Shown here in pieces: positions 63,905 through 64,000 of a stretch of 64,000 nucleotides of DNA. This DNA is from an uncultured Thermoguttaceae bacterium (GTDB lineage: Bacteria; Planctomycetota; Planctomycetia; Pirellulales; Thermoguttaceae). Numbering within the stretch: position 1 is the stretch's first letter; every line of letters starts with the position of its first letter. The notes beneath the pieces were generated by a model that worked only from the letters and a program-made list of their open reading frames with translations, was not told the origin of the DNA and made no database searches. Position numbers and translations under genes: made by a program. The stretch spans positions 1 to 64,000 of the forward strand of contig CALIRO010000002.1 of assembly GCA_938042245.1 (NCBI GenBank), given 5' to 3'.

Positions 63905-64000
63905 AAAAGACACAGTAGGGTTCATTTTCCTGAAAGGATATTTTGCGGTGGTTTGGGTGCTGGTGGCCCCTAGGGTTGCTTTGGATCTAGTCGATGCGCT

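Overview
The window reads as chromosomal DNA of a planctomycete, probably of the Pirellulales/Thermogutta type. The pointers are multi-domain sulfatases, Tat-exported Gfo/Idh/MocA oxidoreductases, a DUF1080 (3-keto-glycoside hydrolase) protein, a GH36-like enzyme ending in an NPCBM domain, a Hanks-type kinase with one membrane anchor, and giant FtsX-type permeases. This assignment is inference from gene content; no 16S gene is present. I saw no tRNA, rRNA, CRISPR array, transposase, integrase or phage gene.

Layout. 1-2.1 kb: exported four-cluster ferredoxin and membrane polyferredoxin (NapG/NapH-like pair). 2.3-8.8 kb: a three-sulfatase fusion diverging from a Tat-type Gfo/Idh oxidoreductase. 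9.4-14.2 kb: YgiQ-like radical SAM protein, GatA, GatC and bL28, all leftward. 14.9-16.5 kb: corrinoid protein plus pterin-dependent methyltransferase. 16.8-22 kb: a Pro/Gln-repeat secreted protein and a GH36-like glycosidase. 22.4-29.1 kb: an unusual P-II protein, a polytopic membrane protein, DUF1080 protein, second Tat-type Gfo/Idh oxidoreductase, TrpS, PyrD. 29.6-34.1 kb: HD-domain protein facing the rpsO-pnp pair. 34.6-44.1 kb: clan GH-A-like glycosidase, aminotransferase, glycosyltransferase, HExxH lipoprotein, tandem GNAT protein, SDR. 45.4-52.9 kb: MoxR-like AAA ATPase with VWA partner, then a 1251-residue permease. 53.3-63.8 kb: QueE with a small conserved partner, tandem nitrilase-fold protein, Ser/Thr kinase, TruB, FtsK.

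Two themes connect the genes. One is export and breakdown of sulfated or modified glycans: sulfatases, GH36-like and GH-A-like enzymes, Gfo/Idh oxidoreductases and DUF1080. The other is housekeeping translation and RNA metabolism (gatCA, rpmB, trpS, rpsO-pnp, truB, queE).

The clearest undescribed-looking signal is in the spacers. A ~184-190 bp element occurs four times (8926-9113, 30698-30881, 44853-45041, 53090-53279). It has imperfect terminal inverted repeats starting GGAA and short flanking direct repeats (TGTTT, TCTAG, TTTT, AGAT), which makes it look like a MITE. A second ~153 bp family with ends CACTTCAGCC/GGCTGAAGTG occurs twice (30907-31059, 44163-44316), in the same two spacers as two copies of the first. 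Shorter palindromic repeats also occur, and some have become coding sequence: the linker between sulfatase domains 1 and 2 and the C-terminal tail of FtsK. Other points of interest are a tandem nitrilase with one apparently dead domain, a P-II protein lacking the modifiable tyrosine, and a corrinoid/methyltransferase pair with no visible methyl donor enzyme.
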